A stretch of DNA of 36,115 nucleotides from Bacillus sp. REN3 (GTDB taxonomy: Bacteria; Bacillota; Bacilli; Bacillales; Cytobacillaceae). Each line of letters opens with the position of its first letter. The stretch's first letter is position 1. The stretch is taken from assembly GCF_017912555.1 (NCBI RefSeq), contig NZ_JAERSD010000032.1:1-36115 (forward strand), read 5' to 3'. Position numbers and translations under genes: made by a program. The notes under the pieces were generated by a model. It had not been told where the DNA came from and did not search any database. It saw nothing but the letters and a program-made list of their open reading frames with translations. Positions 1 to 7,961 of the stretch are shown here, piece by piece.

Positions 1-12
1 CATATACTTTTT

Positions 13-69
13 TGTGGGACGTCTCCTGTATAACTGTTGGCGCAGTTATACATTGTGGGGACGTCTTTT
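13..69 (+). terminator. Long two-part hairpin with T-tract at the window edge
   Basis: Arms at 18-26 and 57-65 pair (GACGTCTCC with GGGGACGTC, one G-U). Directly inside them 27-36 and 43-52 form a perfect 10-bp stem (TGTATAACTG/CAGTTATACA) closed by a 6-base loop, with a 4-base bulge on the right side. TTTT follows at 66-69. It probably terminates a gene that lies left of the window. An end structure of a mobile element is the alternative. Confidence 0.5.
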
Positions 70-268
70 CCTTTCCTGGAATTAAATATCGAAATGTTTC
101 GAATTATATACGGACATTATAATCGACTAATTCTGGACAGGCAATACCGTCAACTTTCGGAAATATAAGGGTGTCAAAAACAACCTACCCAAAAACTATC
201 ATTAACAATGCTTAATCAAAAAGTAAATGTAGTGAAAAGGGAATAAAGATGTAAAGAAACTTTGCAGC

Positions 269-1411
269 TTAATACGACTTTCGTTTATGAAAATATGGTA
301 CTAACGAAATTACCCCAAGGATGGCTAAACAAGATCCAATCCACAGCGGAGATACAAATCCATATCCTTTACTGATTCCAAGACCACCTAGTGACGAACC
401 AATAACAACACCCATAGTAATAAAAGAACTATGAACGGTATTTATCATTGTTCCATTACTAGCTGTTTTCATTACTCTCGAAGCCATAGCCGGATTCAAT
501 GCTACACCAGTTAAACCAATAAAAATCATCGAAATAACCGCAATGTATTTATTCTCTGCACCTAAAGCAAATAAAGACAATGCTACAATTAATAAAATCA
601 ATCCGCTCATCAGTATTTTCATTGTATATTTATCAGCAAACTTACCAATTACTATATTCCCAACTACCGTCGCGCTACCATAGAGAGCAAGTAAATATGG
701 AATACTTTCGCTTGAAAAGCCTGTGATATTTGTAAAGATAGGCGTGAAATAACTAAATGCTGCAAAAGTACCACCTATAATAAACATACTTGTTATGTAC
801 GCTGCCCAAAGATGGAAATTCTTAAAGTGCATAAGCTCGTCTTTCCAGTTTAATTTATCTTTGTTTGGTGATGATGGTAGTAAAAATTGGATCATAATCC
901 CTGATACTAGTACAAGAACAGAAACAGCCCAAAAACTAATACGCCAACCAAAATATTGCGAAACAACGGTTATAGTAGGTACACCTATTACAGTTGCTAC
1001 CATTAAACCTGCAAGTACTATTGATGCAGCTTTTCCCATTGAATCAGCGTGAACCAATGTTGTAGAATAGGAAATTGCAATTCCAAAAGCTGAAGCTGAA
1101 GCAATACCAGTTATAATACGTGAAATCATCATAATATCATAGTTCCAAGCAATAGCTCCGAGCGACTGACCAATTAAAAATACAAACATTAATAACAATA
1201 ATGCTTGTTTGCTGCGTATTCGTAAAAGAATAGCAGTTAAAATAGGACCTCCTACCACCATTGCTCCTGCATAAGCTGTAATTAAATACCCTATAGATGA
1301 TACAGAAACCTGAAATGCAAGAGCAAGTTCGTTCATCATACCTGCAACCATAAATTCTGACGTAGTCATACAAAAGATTGCTAAAGCTAACAAATAAATA
1401 ATCGAAGGCAC
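269..1411 (-). CDS. MFS drug/sugar efflux transporter (DHA1/AraJ-like)
   Basis: A 380-residue, strongly hydrophobic protein with about 12 predicted membrane segments. The N-terminal segment carries TSEF (residues 17-20), typical of AraJ/DHA1 exporters, and the loop after the second helix pair (IRSKQALLL) fits the short basic loop of the major facilitator fold. It should use the proton gradient to export a small molecule; the substrate cannot be told. The GTG start at 1411 has a well-placed TAGGAG site upstream. It lies downstream of a TetR-family regulator on the same strand, and an 18-base near-palindrome resembling a TetR operator sits at 1435-1452 immediately before its ribosome binding site, so repression relieved by the transported compound is likely. 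No terminator was recognised after its stop codon. Confidence 0.85.
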   Translation of the reverse strand: MPSIIYLLALAIFCMTTSEFMVAGMMNELALAFQVSVSSIGYLITAYAGAMVVGGPILTAILLRIRSKQALLLLMFVFLIGQSLGAIAWNYDIMMISRIITGIASASAFGIAISYSTTLVHADSMGKAASIVLAGLMVATVIGVPTITVVSQYFGWRISFWAVSVLVLVSGIMIQFLLPSSPNKDKLNWKDELMHFKNFHLWAAYITSMFIIGGTFAAFSYFTPIFTNITGFSSESIPYLLALYGSATVVGNIVIGKFADKYTMKILMSGLILLIVALSLFALGAENKYIAVISMIFIGLTGVALNPAMASRVMKTASNGTMINTVHSSFITMGVVIGSSLGGLGISKGYGFVSPLWIGSCLAILGVISLVPYFHKRKSY

Positions 1412-1434
1412 AAAAATCCACTCCTAAAATAATA

Positions 1435-1452
1435 TTGTAACGAACGGTACAA
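1435..1452. promoter_or_regulatory. Putative TetR operator before the MFS gene
   Basis: TTGTAACGAACGGTACAA is an 18-bp near-palindrome (TTGTA-N-CG-NN-CG-N-TACAA) in the short gap between the regulator and the exporter. A related sequence lies upstream of the regulator at 2123-2139. Binding is inferred, not shown. Confidence 0.55.
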
Positions 1453-1475
1453 AAATGGCGCTAAAAAAGAGCGCA

Positions 1476-2072
1476 CTAAGCGCCAAAAATTGACTTCATT
1501 GTTCCTTTGATAACCTGTTCAGCTAATATCCGATTTTGCATCGATACATTAAGAACACGGAATCCGTAATAACTGTTTAAAAGCAGAATAGCTAATTCTT
1601 CAGCTGATTGCTTCTTTGAAATTTCACCTGTTTGCAATCCTTCCTCCAACACAGTTTCAATAGCTTGTTTAAGGAACTCAACATGCTTTGAGAAAATTTC
1701 TTGTACCATTAAATCGTTATTAGCGCGTTCTACACTGGCATTAATCAATAAACATCCTTTTTGATCAATATTCTCAAAGTCTTCTTTCAAAGCCCATTCA
1801 AAAAAATTGCTTATTCGTACCTTAACGGGAACTGGATTTTCTAACAATTTCTTTTGTTCCCTAATCCCAATTTCATGGTAGCGTTCTAATACTTGTTTAT
1901 ACAGTTCATGTTTACTGCCGAAAGTATTGTATAAGCTTCCTTTTCCAAGTCCTGTATCACTGCATAAATCTTGTGTAGAACACCCCTCATATCCCTTTAT
2001 CCAAAATGTTTTCATTGCAACATCTACTATTGAGGAATAATTAAACTCTCTGGGTCTGCCACGATTATTCAA
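1476..2072 (-). CDS. TetR/AcrR-family transcriptional repressor
   Basis: 198 residues. The N-terminal helix-turn-helix runs from about residue 10 to 57, with the family pattern STQDLCSDTGLGKGSLYNTF followed by KHELY. The C-terminal ligand-binding half (about 75-198) contains GCLLINASVE, a motif seen in TetR proteins that control efflux pumps. The TTG start at 2072 is preceded by GGAGA at good spacing. The neighbouring exporter downstream and the two operator-like palindromes around the pair suggest autoregulation and control of the MFS gene. The ligand is unknown. Confidence 0.88.
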   Translation of the reverse strand: MNNRGRPREFNYSSIVDVAMKTFWIKGYEGCSTQDLCSDTGLGKGSLYNTFGSKHELYKQVLERYHEIGIREQKKLLENPVPVKVRISNFFEWALKEDFENIDQKGCLLINASVERANNDLMVQEIFSKHVEFLKQAIETVLEEGLQTGEISKKQSAEELAILLLNSYYGFRVLNVSMQNRILAEQVIKGTMKSIFGA

Positions 2073-2122
2073 TCTTCTTATTCTCCTCTCATTTTAATAA
2101 TAACACTAGAAGAATACATTTT

Positions 2123-2139
2123 TTGTACCGACTGGTCAA
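2123..2139. promoter_or_regulatory. Putative TetR operator before the regulator gene
   Basis: TTGTACCGACTGGTCAA has half-sites TTG(T)ACC and GGTCAA, and its reverse complement shares CGGTACAAAAA with the site before the exporter. Its place about 50 bases upstream of the regulator start fits autorepression. Confidence 0.45.
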
Positions 2140-2349
2140 TAAAAAGATTTTATTGTACATGAAATTTGATTATTTTAGATAACGAATTAATAAAAATAGC
2201 CCCTTATTCATACTTATTGCTGCTGAAATGATTATGTACTGAAATAATCGCACCAACACCAATGATCATGTTTTCTCAGAATACAAGCCAGTTCAGTTGT
2301 CGATACGTCATTTCGTGCATCATCAATTCCGAATTCATGCTTTCTTGTT
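2140..2349. other. AT-rich spacer, no intact gene recognised
   Basis: Between the regulator promoter and the permease remnant I see no gene with a start and ribosome binding site. A short minus-strand open stretch (about 20 codons) exists but resembles nothing I know. The 5' part of the adjacent permease gene is missing, so the junction near 2340 is probably a deletion or insertion scar. Confidence 0.5.
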
Positions 2350-2829
2350 TTGAGAAAGGTACTAATGGGACTGTTGACCGGAAAATTATTTTTGATGGTT
2401 GGTTCAAGGGCACTTGATGTGGAAGAAATGGTTTTTCATTTTTCTTGGGTTGCATTCATTTTAACTGTCTTCGCATTTTTGTTCCTTTCCTTATGTATTT
2501 CAATGTTTACGACCTTTATGGTCCGTACGAATCAATTAATTGACTTGTTAAAAGCAGGTCAGAAGCCGAAAAAGGCGCCGCAAGTATCGTTGTTACTGTC
2601 ACTCTTTGCAGCTGTTTTATTAGTTGCAAGCTATTATCTAGCGACAACGATGCAAAATTTAACGTTCAGGCTACTTCCAGTAATCGCAATGACGATTATC
2701 GGAACGTATTTTTTCTTTACGCAGTTGTCAGTTTTGGCTGTGAAATTCCTGCAAAAGAATCGCAGTCTTTTTTGGAAAAGAACCAATCTCGAACCCCTGA
2801 CCTCAACGCTGCCGGAGGAAACCACATAG
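2350..2829 (+). pseudogene. Fragment of a BceB-type ABC transporter permease
   Basis: The 159-residue reading frame matches an internal part of the large FtsX-like permeases that pair with BceA-type ATPases in antimicrobial-peptide detoxification modules. Family-like features in order are GLLTGKLFLMVGS, a membrane segment, the loop LIDLLKAGQKPKKAP, two further membrane segments and TIIGTYFFFTQLSVLAVKFLQKN ending in LFWKRTNL. Such permeases are usually about 620-670 residues; this piece corresponds roughly to residues 100-260. The TTG at the left end has no convincing ribosome binding site and the frame stops soon after FWKRTNL, so both ends are lost. No BceA ATPase or BceRS two-component system is nearby. 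I take it as non-functional. Confidence 0.7.
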
Positions 2830-2904
2830 TAAAACTGAGTTAAATAAGTTGAATTAAAATCAATTAAGTCTTGGTTTATAAGGTTTTGTGAACTGTGGTA
2901 AACA

Positions 2905-3864
2905 TTCTTAGACAATCAAGTCAATATTCTGCAGGCGAAAAAAGCCGGAGCCAAAATTATCATTGTCGATACTTCCATCAGTCCCTCTGTTAAAACTTTA
3001 GCAGATGAGTTTATTCCTTGCAGGCCTGGCACAGACACTGCTTTGTTGCTTGGAATGGCTTACCACATGATTGAAAACGATCTTCAAGATCAAGATTTTC
3101 TTGACCGCTGTACCGTTGGATTTGACCGGGATCATATGCCAGAAGGAGCAGACCCTAAGGAGAACTTTAAGGATTATGTGTTAGGTACGTACGACGGGAT
3201 TCCCAAAACTCCTGAATGGGCCTCGGATATTTGCGGTACCGAACCTAAGGTCATCAGGGGATTTGCGCATGAAATTTCGACAATCAAGCCTATGATCTTT
3301 ATGTCATCCTTTGCGCCAGCCCGTACGTACAGAGGGCAGCAGTTCTGCCAAGCATTTCTTACCGTAGGCTGGATGACATGAAATGTTGGGAAATCGGGTG
3401 CAGGCGTTTGGACAATGAATTATGCATCCAATCAAAGCTATGGCGGTAAATCGCTTGTGTATGGTGGAAGCAGAGGTCTTCCTGAGACTGTAAACCCATT
3501 GTTCCCAGATGCAACATATGGAGCATATGATGGCTATCGCTGGGCAAATCCAACAAACTTGGAAGCTCACGGCATGGCTTATTGTGAAACATATGATGCC
3601 ATTTTAAACAATGAGTATACGGCAACAGCAGGGCGTGGAAAAGTGCCATGTGATATCAGGATGATCTACTTAGTTCGTGATGGCAGCGGCTACAACTTCC
3701 TCAACCAGTCTTCTGACATTAATAAGGGAATTAAGGCTTTCCGTAAAGTAGATGCTGTTTTCACAAATGATATCGTTCTATCGACCATTTCCAAATATGC
3801 GGATATTGTATTGCCCGCTACAACGGAATGGGAAAAAGGAGGATTAAAGAGTATTTTTTGTTGA
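2905..3864 (+). pseudogene. Fragment of a DMSO-reductase-family molybdopterin oxidoreductase, with internal stop
   Basis: From about 2905 one frame reads ILQAKKAGAKIIIVDTS and then aligns with the middle of DMSO-reductase-type catalytic subunits (DEFIPCRPGTDTALL, IENDLQDQDFLDRC, KTPEWASDICG). A TGA at 3379-3381 breaks the frame where relatives have TGNVG; the same frame continues with NVGKSGAG through to YADIVLPATTEWEKGG and then ends. The N-terminal iron-sulfur and metal-ligand region and the whole C-terminal cofactor domain are missing. It is only moderately similar to the intact catalytic subunit at 10386-12776, so it is a remnant of a different paralogue and not a recent copy. A GGA-to-TGA change explains the stop. 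Confidence 0.82.
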
Positions 3865-3998
3865 ACTTCTTATTAAATTGAAAGTGAAGGTAGATTGAAA
3901 TAAGAATTGCAATTAGGCGTTTAATTTTAAAAAATTTATTAGAAATTTATTATTATTTTTTATCCTTTCAATATAGATTGAAGGGAGGAACACATTTT

Positions 3999-4274
3999 TT
4001 GAAGTTATTTAAACTGTTGAAAAAAATCGTTGTGATAAGCATTGTCCTTGTAGTTGTTACAGTAGGGTCAATTTTCACTTATCATCAATATCAATTAAGC
4101 CGTGAATCTAGATTAATTCAAAATAAGGGAACACTCGTTGAGTTTGATCAAAAAAATATCAATGTTTATACCGAAGGAGCAGGCAATGATACATTTGTCT
4201 TTATGGCGGGTTCAGGTATTGTTGCTCCTGATTGGAGTTTAATTTTCTTAATGACTTGTTGTTTAGGCTTATAA
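3999..4274 (+). pseudogene. Truncated N-terminus of an alpha/beta hydrolase
   Basis: A TTG at 3999 sits 10 bases after a good AAGGGAGG site. The product begins with a basic stretch and one membrane segment (KIVVISIVLVVVTVGSIF), then NKGTLVEFDQKNINVYTEGAGNDTFVFMAGSGI, the first strands of membrane-anchored alpha/beta hydrolases of Firmicutes. Soon afterwards the frame leaves the family pattern (IFLMTCCLGL) and stops, before any nucleophile elbow or catalytic triad. The usual length is around 300 residues; fewer than 95 remain. Expression is possible, function unlikely. Confidence 0.65.
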
Positions 4275-4521
4275 GTTATTAAACGAATTGGTACATTAGT
4301 TGAACTAGAAATAAGTGGTTTTTAGGTTCGAGGATAAATCTAAGTTATTCAATTAAAGGGCGCGATTGTTGAACATCAGAGATCAATATAGTCGTTATAT
4401 AGTTAGGTAAAACTGGAAATAAGGTGCCCTTCACCTCAGATTGTAAGCTATTCCACCCTTGTTTAGAAAGTGTAAGGATGATATTCGGAATAAGCAAAGA
4501 ATTAAATTAAAAAGGAATAAA
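4275..4521. other. Spacer with no recognised gene
   Basis: The stretch between the hydrolase remnant and the terminator of the oxidoreductase gene holds no frame with a ribosome binding site and family features. It belongs to the run of decayed sequence that begins near 2340. Confidence 0.4.
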
Positions 4522-4556
4522 AAGAGGCTTCCACCAAATAGTGGGAGAAGCCTCTT
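4505..4556 (-). terminator. Terminator of the oxidoreductase gene
   Basis: Arms 4522-4531 and 4547-4556 (AAGAGGCTTC/GAAGCCTCTT) pair perfectly. On the minus strand they are followed by a run of T (complement of 4505-4521), 35 bases beyond the stop codon of the minus-strand gene. Confidence 0.8.
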
Positions 4557-4590
4557 CGTAAATTCCCTAAATCCATTTCCGTTGTACGAT

Positions 4591-5505
4591 TTAGCCAATT
4601 GTAAGAACCACTTTTCCTCGGCCGTGGCCACTTTCGATCTCTCTATGGGCGTCTGCGGCTTGGTGTAGCGGAAATGACTTCCTGATGTGGATGTGCAATT
4701 TCCCTTTGGAGTAAAGCTCTACCAGCTGAGCAAGCCGATCCACGGACCTTTGGCTACGTATAGGGCGAACCCCAAGTTCCTCTACAAGGTCGAAAGCAAC
4801 AATTGTGCCGATTCGGTCTCTGTTTTCTACAAGTTCCAACGATGCGCGCAGAGCATCGTGCCCAGCGGCATCAAAGGCCACGTCCACGCCATCCGGTGCT
4901 AGAGCACGAACTCTATCAGCAAGACCGTCTCCATACGTGACAGGAATTGCACCCAGCGATCGAAGGTAATCATGGTTGCGTTCACTGGCCGTACCGATGA
5001 CAGTTGCTCCCCATGCCTGGGCCAGTTGTACAGCGAATGTACCAACTCCACCAGCTGCAGCGTGAATCAATATGGTGTCTCCCTTCTCAACACCAAGTTC
5101 CTGTAATGCGGTGTGAGCGGTCTGACCAGAAGCTGTTATTACACCAGCCTCCTCCCAAGGCATATTCTGTGGCTTATGCACAATCTGGTCAACACTAACC
5201 ACCACATATTCTGCATAGCAGGCCAGTAAAGCCCATCCAAGTACTTCATTGCCGATAGAGAAGTCAGTGACTTTATCCCCGACTTGATCAATAATTCCTC
5301 CGAACTCGTTACCGAGAATCTGTGGATACCGCACCGCCAAACCGGGTGGTGCCCAGCCACTACTACGCACCGCCAAATCGAACGGCTGGATTCCAGCAGC
5401 TTTAACCCGGACCCGAACTTGCCCTGCACCAGCATTAGGGGCATCAAATTCCATTACTTTCAAAACATTTGGAGGACCAGGAGTAGAAATTGCAGCGGCT
5501 TTCAT
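4591..5505 (-). CDS. NADP-dependent zinc-type/quinone-oxidoreductase-like dehydrogenase
   Basis: 304 residues of the medium-chain dehydrogenase superfamily, quinone oxidoreductase branch, which reduces quinones or enones with NADPH and needs no zinc. Residues 1-120 are the GroES-like domain (GNEFGGIIDQVG near 66-77). The Rossmann domain carries HAAAGGVGTFAVQLA, whose AAxGGVG pattern binds NADP. The zinc-ligand cysteines of true alcohol dehydrogenases are absent. The start has AAGGAGGG at ideal distance and a strong terminator follows the stop. The gene looks richer in G+C than the surrounding decayed sequence, and its protein style resembles actinobacterial homologues, so transfer is possible. 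It shares its strand with the VOC gene, upstream of which a LysR regulator is divergent. Confidence 0.85.
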   Translation of the reverse strand: MKAAAISTPGPPNVLKVMEFDAPNAGAGQVRVRVKAAGIQPFDLAVRSSGWAPPGLAVRYPQILGNEFGGIIDQVGDKVTDFSIGNEVLGWALLACYAEYVVVSVDQIVHKPQNMPWEEAGVITASGQTAHTALQELGVEKGDTILIHAAAGGVGTFAVQLAQAWGATVIGTASERNHDYLRSLGAIPVTYGDGLADRVRALAPDGVDVAFDAAGHDALRASLELVENRDRIGTIVAFDLVEELGVRPIRSQRSVDRLAQLVELYSKGKLHIHIRKSFPLHQAADAHREIESGHGRGKVVLTIG

Positions 5506-5745
5506 GCTATATCCCTCCTTAAAGGGTAGGGGTTCCAGCTTATGGTGGAGAGGAGTTGAGTATGAATAAGAAAATCGAAATTTTTAAATTCCAGACAGGC
5601 GAATTTTAAAATCTCTTTTTCTTGTTTAAAAAGATTAATTGATCGAATCGTATGATCTTTATTCATAGATAATCATTCCTTTACATTATTTTAAAATGTA
5701 ATCTCACGATTGTTCTGCTATTGATGGATCATTGAATGTCTTAAT

Positions 5746-6084
5746 TCAACTAAGAACCTCGATGGTAAATCCACCCGGGGCCTTAACATAGAATGTCCAG
5801 CGATGGGCCCTTTTTGGCGGTTTTACATCAAATCCATCATTCTTCAAGTGTTGATAGATCTCGTTCACTCGTTCTTCGCTCTCCTGCGAAAAACCGATAT
5901 GAAAGGACTTCGGATAACTGACCTGAGTACCTTTCATCAAAGCCAGCAATAATCCATCTTCGTCTAATAATACAGCGAAAGAATCACCATACGTACTCTT
6001 GGTTTGTAGGTCGAAATATTTCTCCAAGAATTCTCGAGCAGCGTTAACATCAGTGACTGTTAGATTGATATGGTTTAGTTTCAA
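5746..6084 (-). CDS. VOC-family (glyoxalase/dioxygenase-fold) protein
   Basis: 112 residues forming two beta-alpha-beta-beta-beta units of the vicinal oxygen chelate fold: LNHINLTVTDVNAAREFLEKYF at the start and a C-terminal strand pair FYVKAPGGFTIEVLS. His4 and the Glu near position 109 are at places usually used for metal binding. The TTG start at 6084 follows GAGGAAG. Members include glyoxalase I, fosfomycin or bleomycin resistance proteins and dioxygenases; the exact reaction cannot be assigned. Position next to an NADP oxidoreductase and a divergent LysR regulator suggests a small detoxification or aromatic-compound unit. Confidence 0.8.
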   Translation of the reverse strand: MKLNHINLTVTDVNAAREFLEKYFDLQTKSTYGDSFAVLLDEDGLLLALMKGTQVSYPKSFHIGFSQESEERVNEIYQHLKNDGFDVKPPKRAHRWTFYVKAPGGFTIEVLS

Positions 6085-6324
6085 CGGTTACACTTCCTCT
6101 CTATAGTTGTAATATCTTACTCCCTATACTCACTTTTAAAAATGCTCCCCCAAAACGGGGAGTTGTTAAGAAAAATACTCATAATCAAGACAGGATAATT
6201 CTCTAAAATCTTTGAAAGCTTTTATTGCTTACATGTTTATTCTATAATTTATTATTAATAAATAATAAGACAAATTAATATATCTAAATATATACTAGAG
6301 TATATGAATGAAGGAGTGACGAAC

Positions 6325-7206
6325 GTGGAACTGCTGCAATTGCATTATTTTCTAAAGGTCGCTAAGTTGGAGCATATGACGAAGGCTGCGCAAGAGCTTC
6401 GCATCGCGCAGCCTGCTCTCAGCAAAACCATTGCTAGGTTGGAAGAGGATTTGGGTGTACAGTTATTTGATCGCCAAGGAAGGAACATTCGACTCAACTC
6501 ATTCGGAAAAGCGTATCTGAAGAAAGTAGAAATGGCACTCATGTTGCTTGACGAGGGCCGAAGAGAAGTTGAAGATCTTGCAGAAATGGAAAAAGGACGT
6601 GTTTGTTTAGCAACAACAACTCATAAATGCTTTTCTGATGTAATAGGTTCTTTTATATCCTTGCACCCTGATATTAAACTTCAAATCACTCAAGCTTCAG
6701 AGAGGGAAAAGGTGCAACAGCTCCGAAATGGAGATATTGATTTTTGTATCACTTTCCCTCCCATTGAGCAGACGGGGATAGAGGGATTGTCTTTTCTCAC
6801 TGAAAAAATCTTACTAGCTGTTCCTCATACACATCGATTTGCTAAAAGGAGCAACATAGACTTGAGTGAAGTGGCTAATGATCCTTTTATTTGTATAAAA
6901 CAAGGGAATCCATTCCGAGAAATGACGGATGAATTTTGTCGAAAAGCAGGATTTTCTCCGAATATTATATGTGAAGTTGACGAACATTCTGCAGTAAATC
7001 ATTTCATCCGTATGGGAATTGGTATTGCTTTTATGCCGGAAACCTTAATAGAAAAAATAGAGACGTCATTTCATTTAGTGCATATTGATAATCCTATTTG
7101 TCTGCGTACCTATCAAATCGCATGGCTTAAAGGGCGCTATATGTCCGTGGCGGAACGTGAATTTCGGGAGTTTTTTGTCCAGAACTTAACTGAACTAAGG
7201 AAGTAA
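6325..7206 (+). CDS. LysR-family transcriptional regulator
   Basis: 293 residues from the GTG at 6325, chosen because AAGGAGTGA lies 5-8 bases upstream; an in-frame ATG at 6304 has no such site. The winged helix-turn-helix is unmistakable (LHYFLKVAKLEHMTKAAQEL, then AQPALSKTIARLEEDLGVQLFDR). Residues from about 90 on form the two-lobed effector domain typical of the family. The gene is divergent from the VOC and oxidoreductase genes across an AT-rich gap of 240 bases, the classical arrangement for a LysR regulator and its targets. The effector is unknown. The 3' neighbourhood is decayed. Confidence 0.9.
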   Translation: MELLQLHYFLKVAKLEHMTKAAQELRIAQPALSKTIARLEEDLGVQLFDRQGRNIRLNSFGKAYLKKVEMALMLLDEGRREVEDLAEMEKGRVCLATTTHKCFSDVIGSFISLHPDIKLQITQASEREKVQQLRNGDIDFCITFPPIEQTGIEGLSFLTEKILLAVPHTHRFAKRSNIDLSEVANDPFICIKQGNPFREMTDEFCRKAGFSPNIICEVDEHSAVNHFIRMGIGIAFMPETLIEKIETSFHLVHIDNPICLRTYQIAWLKGRYMSVAEREFREFFVQNLTELRK

Positions 7207-7331
7207 TAAACCTTTAGTTTAAATTCGAACTTTATCAATTTTAAGATTGTACTCTGAAGTAGAGCCAAATATTTTAGAAAGTTTTAAGCGAAAGAAATAA
7301 AAACAGTTTAACATAAATTAAAAGTACCATT

Positions 7332-7669
7332 CTAAAGCGAGTTAGGGATTTCATGCAATATTTTCAGTTTCTTTCTACACCTTTTTTGATATTCTATAGC
7401 AATTAAATTTATATCTTTTTCAGTAATCCAGCGAGGTTTTCCTTCTTTGTATTTAATGAAGTACATAGAAGGTAATTGTATATTTTCTCCAAAAAAGTGC
7501 TTTCAAAAAGTGGCTGGGAAAAGACAATAACTTTAATGACTACTTCAAATTCCTTATTTATTATTAAAAAGTTATTAAAAGTCACTAAATCTAATTCAAA
7601 ACTACATAAATTCGATTTTTCTACTAGACCTTCTCCTATAATTTTTAGTGTATCAACACACCAAGTCAC
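7332..7669 (-). pseudogene. Small hypothetical gene with a one-base frameshift
   Basis: A GTG at 7669 follows GGAGG at seven bases. The frame runs MTWCVDTLKIIGEGLVEK to QPLFESTF and then meets a run of six T (7491-7496 on the plus strand). Adding one T gives GENIQLPSMYFIKYKEGKPRW and a plausible basic C-terminus ending IPNSL at 7332, about 112 residues in all. As given, the original frame instead runs on to 7409. The restored product has no family I recognise. It may be a decayed gene or a homopolymer sequencing error. Confidence 0.5.
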
Positions 7670-7808
7670 AATAAATCCTCCAATTAAATAAGGTGTTTGA
7701 AGCTTGCCATATCAACTTCAGAGGACTTTTATTTGGTGCCATTTTGGTGCCAAGATAGGGTCCAATAAGTGGTGCCAAAATGGTGCCATTCGATTTATCA
7801 GGTACAAC
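7653..7808 (-). pseudogene. Probable C-terminal remnant of a phage-type tyrosine integrase
   Basis: A frame open for 52 codons reads VVPDKSNGTILAPLIGPYL and then GTKMAPNKSP. C-terminal GT(K/I)(M/L)AP tails are, as far as I recall, common in tyrosine integrases of Bacillus and related phages and elements. All catalytic parts (Arg, His-x-x-Arg, Tyr) are missing. It lies 100 bases from a tRNA 3' fragment, just where an integrase gene is expected. The identification rests on a short tail and on context. Confidence 0.4.
7734..7788. repeat. Four TGGTGCCA octamers in two 11-base-spaced pairs
   Basis: TGGTGCCA occurs at 7734-7741, 7745-7752, 7770-7777 and 7781-7788. Within each pair the repeats start 11 bases apart, close to one helical turn; the pairs are 25 bases apart. 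They overlap the integrase-like tail, where they encode its two GT(I/K)(L/M)AP units. They may be just that coding repetition or, given the neighbouring tRNA fragment, arm-type recombinase sites. Confidence 0.6.
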
Positions 7809-7910
7809 CTATCATATTTGAAATTTAATGATTACTGTTATATCAACGTTATGCAAAAAATATAGGTCTTACCATGCATATTTGAAAAGATGAAACTAGC
7901 TTGTTTCGCT

Positions 7911-7952
7911 TTGACAGGGTAGAGGTCGCTGGTTCGAACCCAGTCGGAATCA
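7911..7952 (+). tRNA. 3' fragment of a tRNA gene (candidate attachment site)
   Basis: The T-arm is perfect in form: stem 7928-7932 with 7940-7944 around the loop TTCGAAC. The 3' acceptor strand CGGAATC (7945-7951) and a discriminator A follow; no CCA is encoded. The matching 5' acceptor GATTCCG and a D-arm are absent upstream, so it cannot be a functional tRNA. Bases before the T-arm could come from an anticodon arm but are not clear enough to name the amino acid. A terminator follows directly. Such 3' tRNA pieces are the duplicated attachment sites left at the distal end of integrated elements. Confidence 0.7.
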
Positions 7953-7961
7953 TCCTTTAAA

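Noticed and set aside
3379-3381. TGA as a possible selenocysteine codon in the molybdoenzyme fragment
   Set aside because: The stop stands at a conserved glycine (TGNVG), far from the metal-ligand position, no bacterial SECIS-type hairpin was evident, and both gene ends are missing.
7911-7952. Functional tRNA gene
   Set aside because: No 5' acceptor GATTCCG, no D-arm and no clear anticodon stem upstream.
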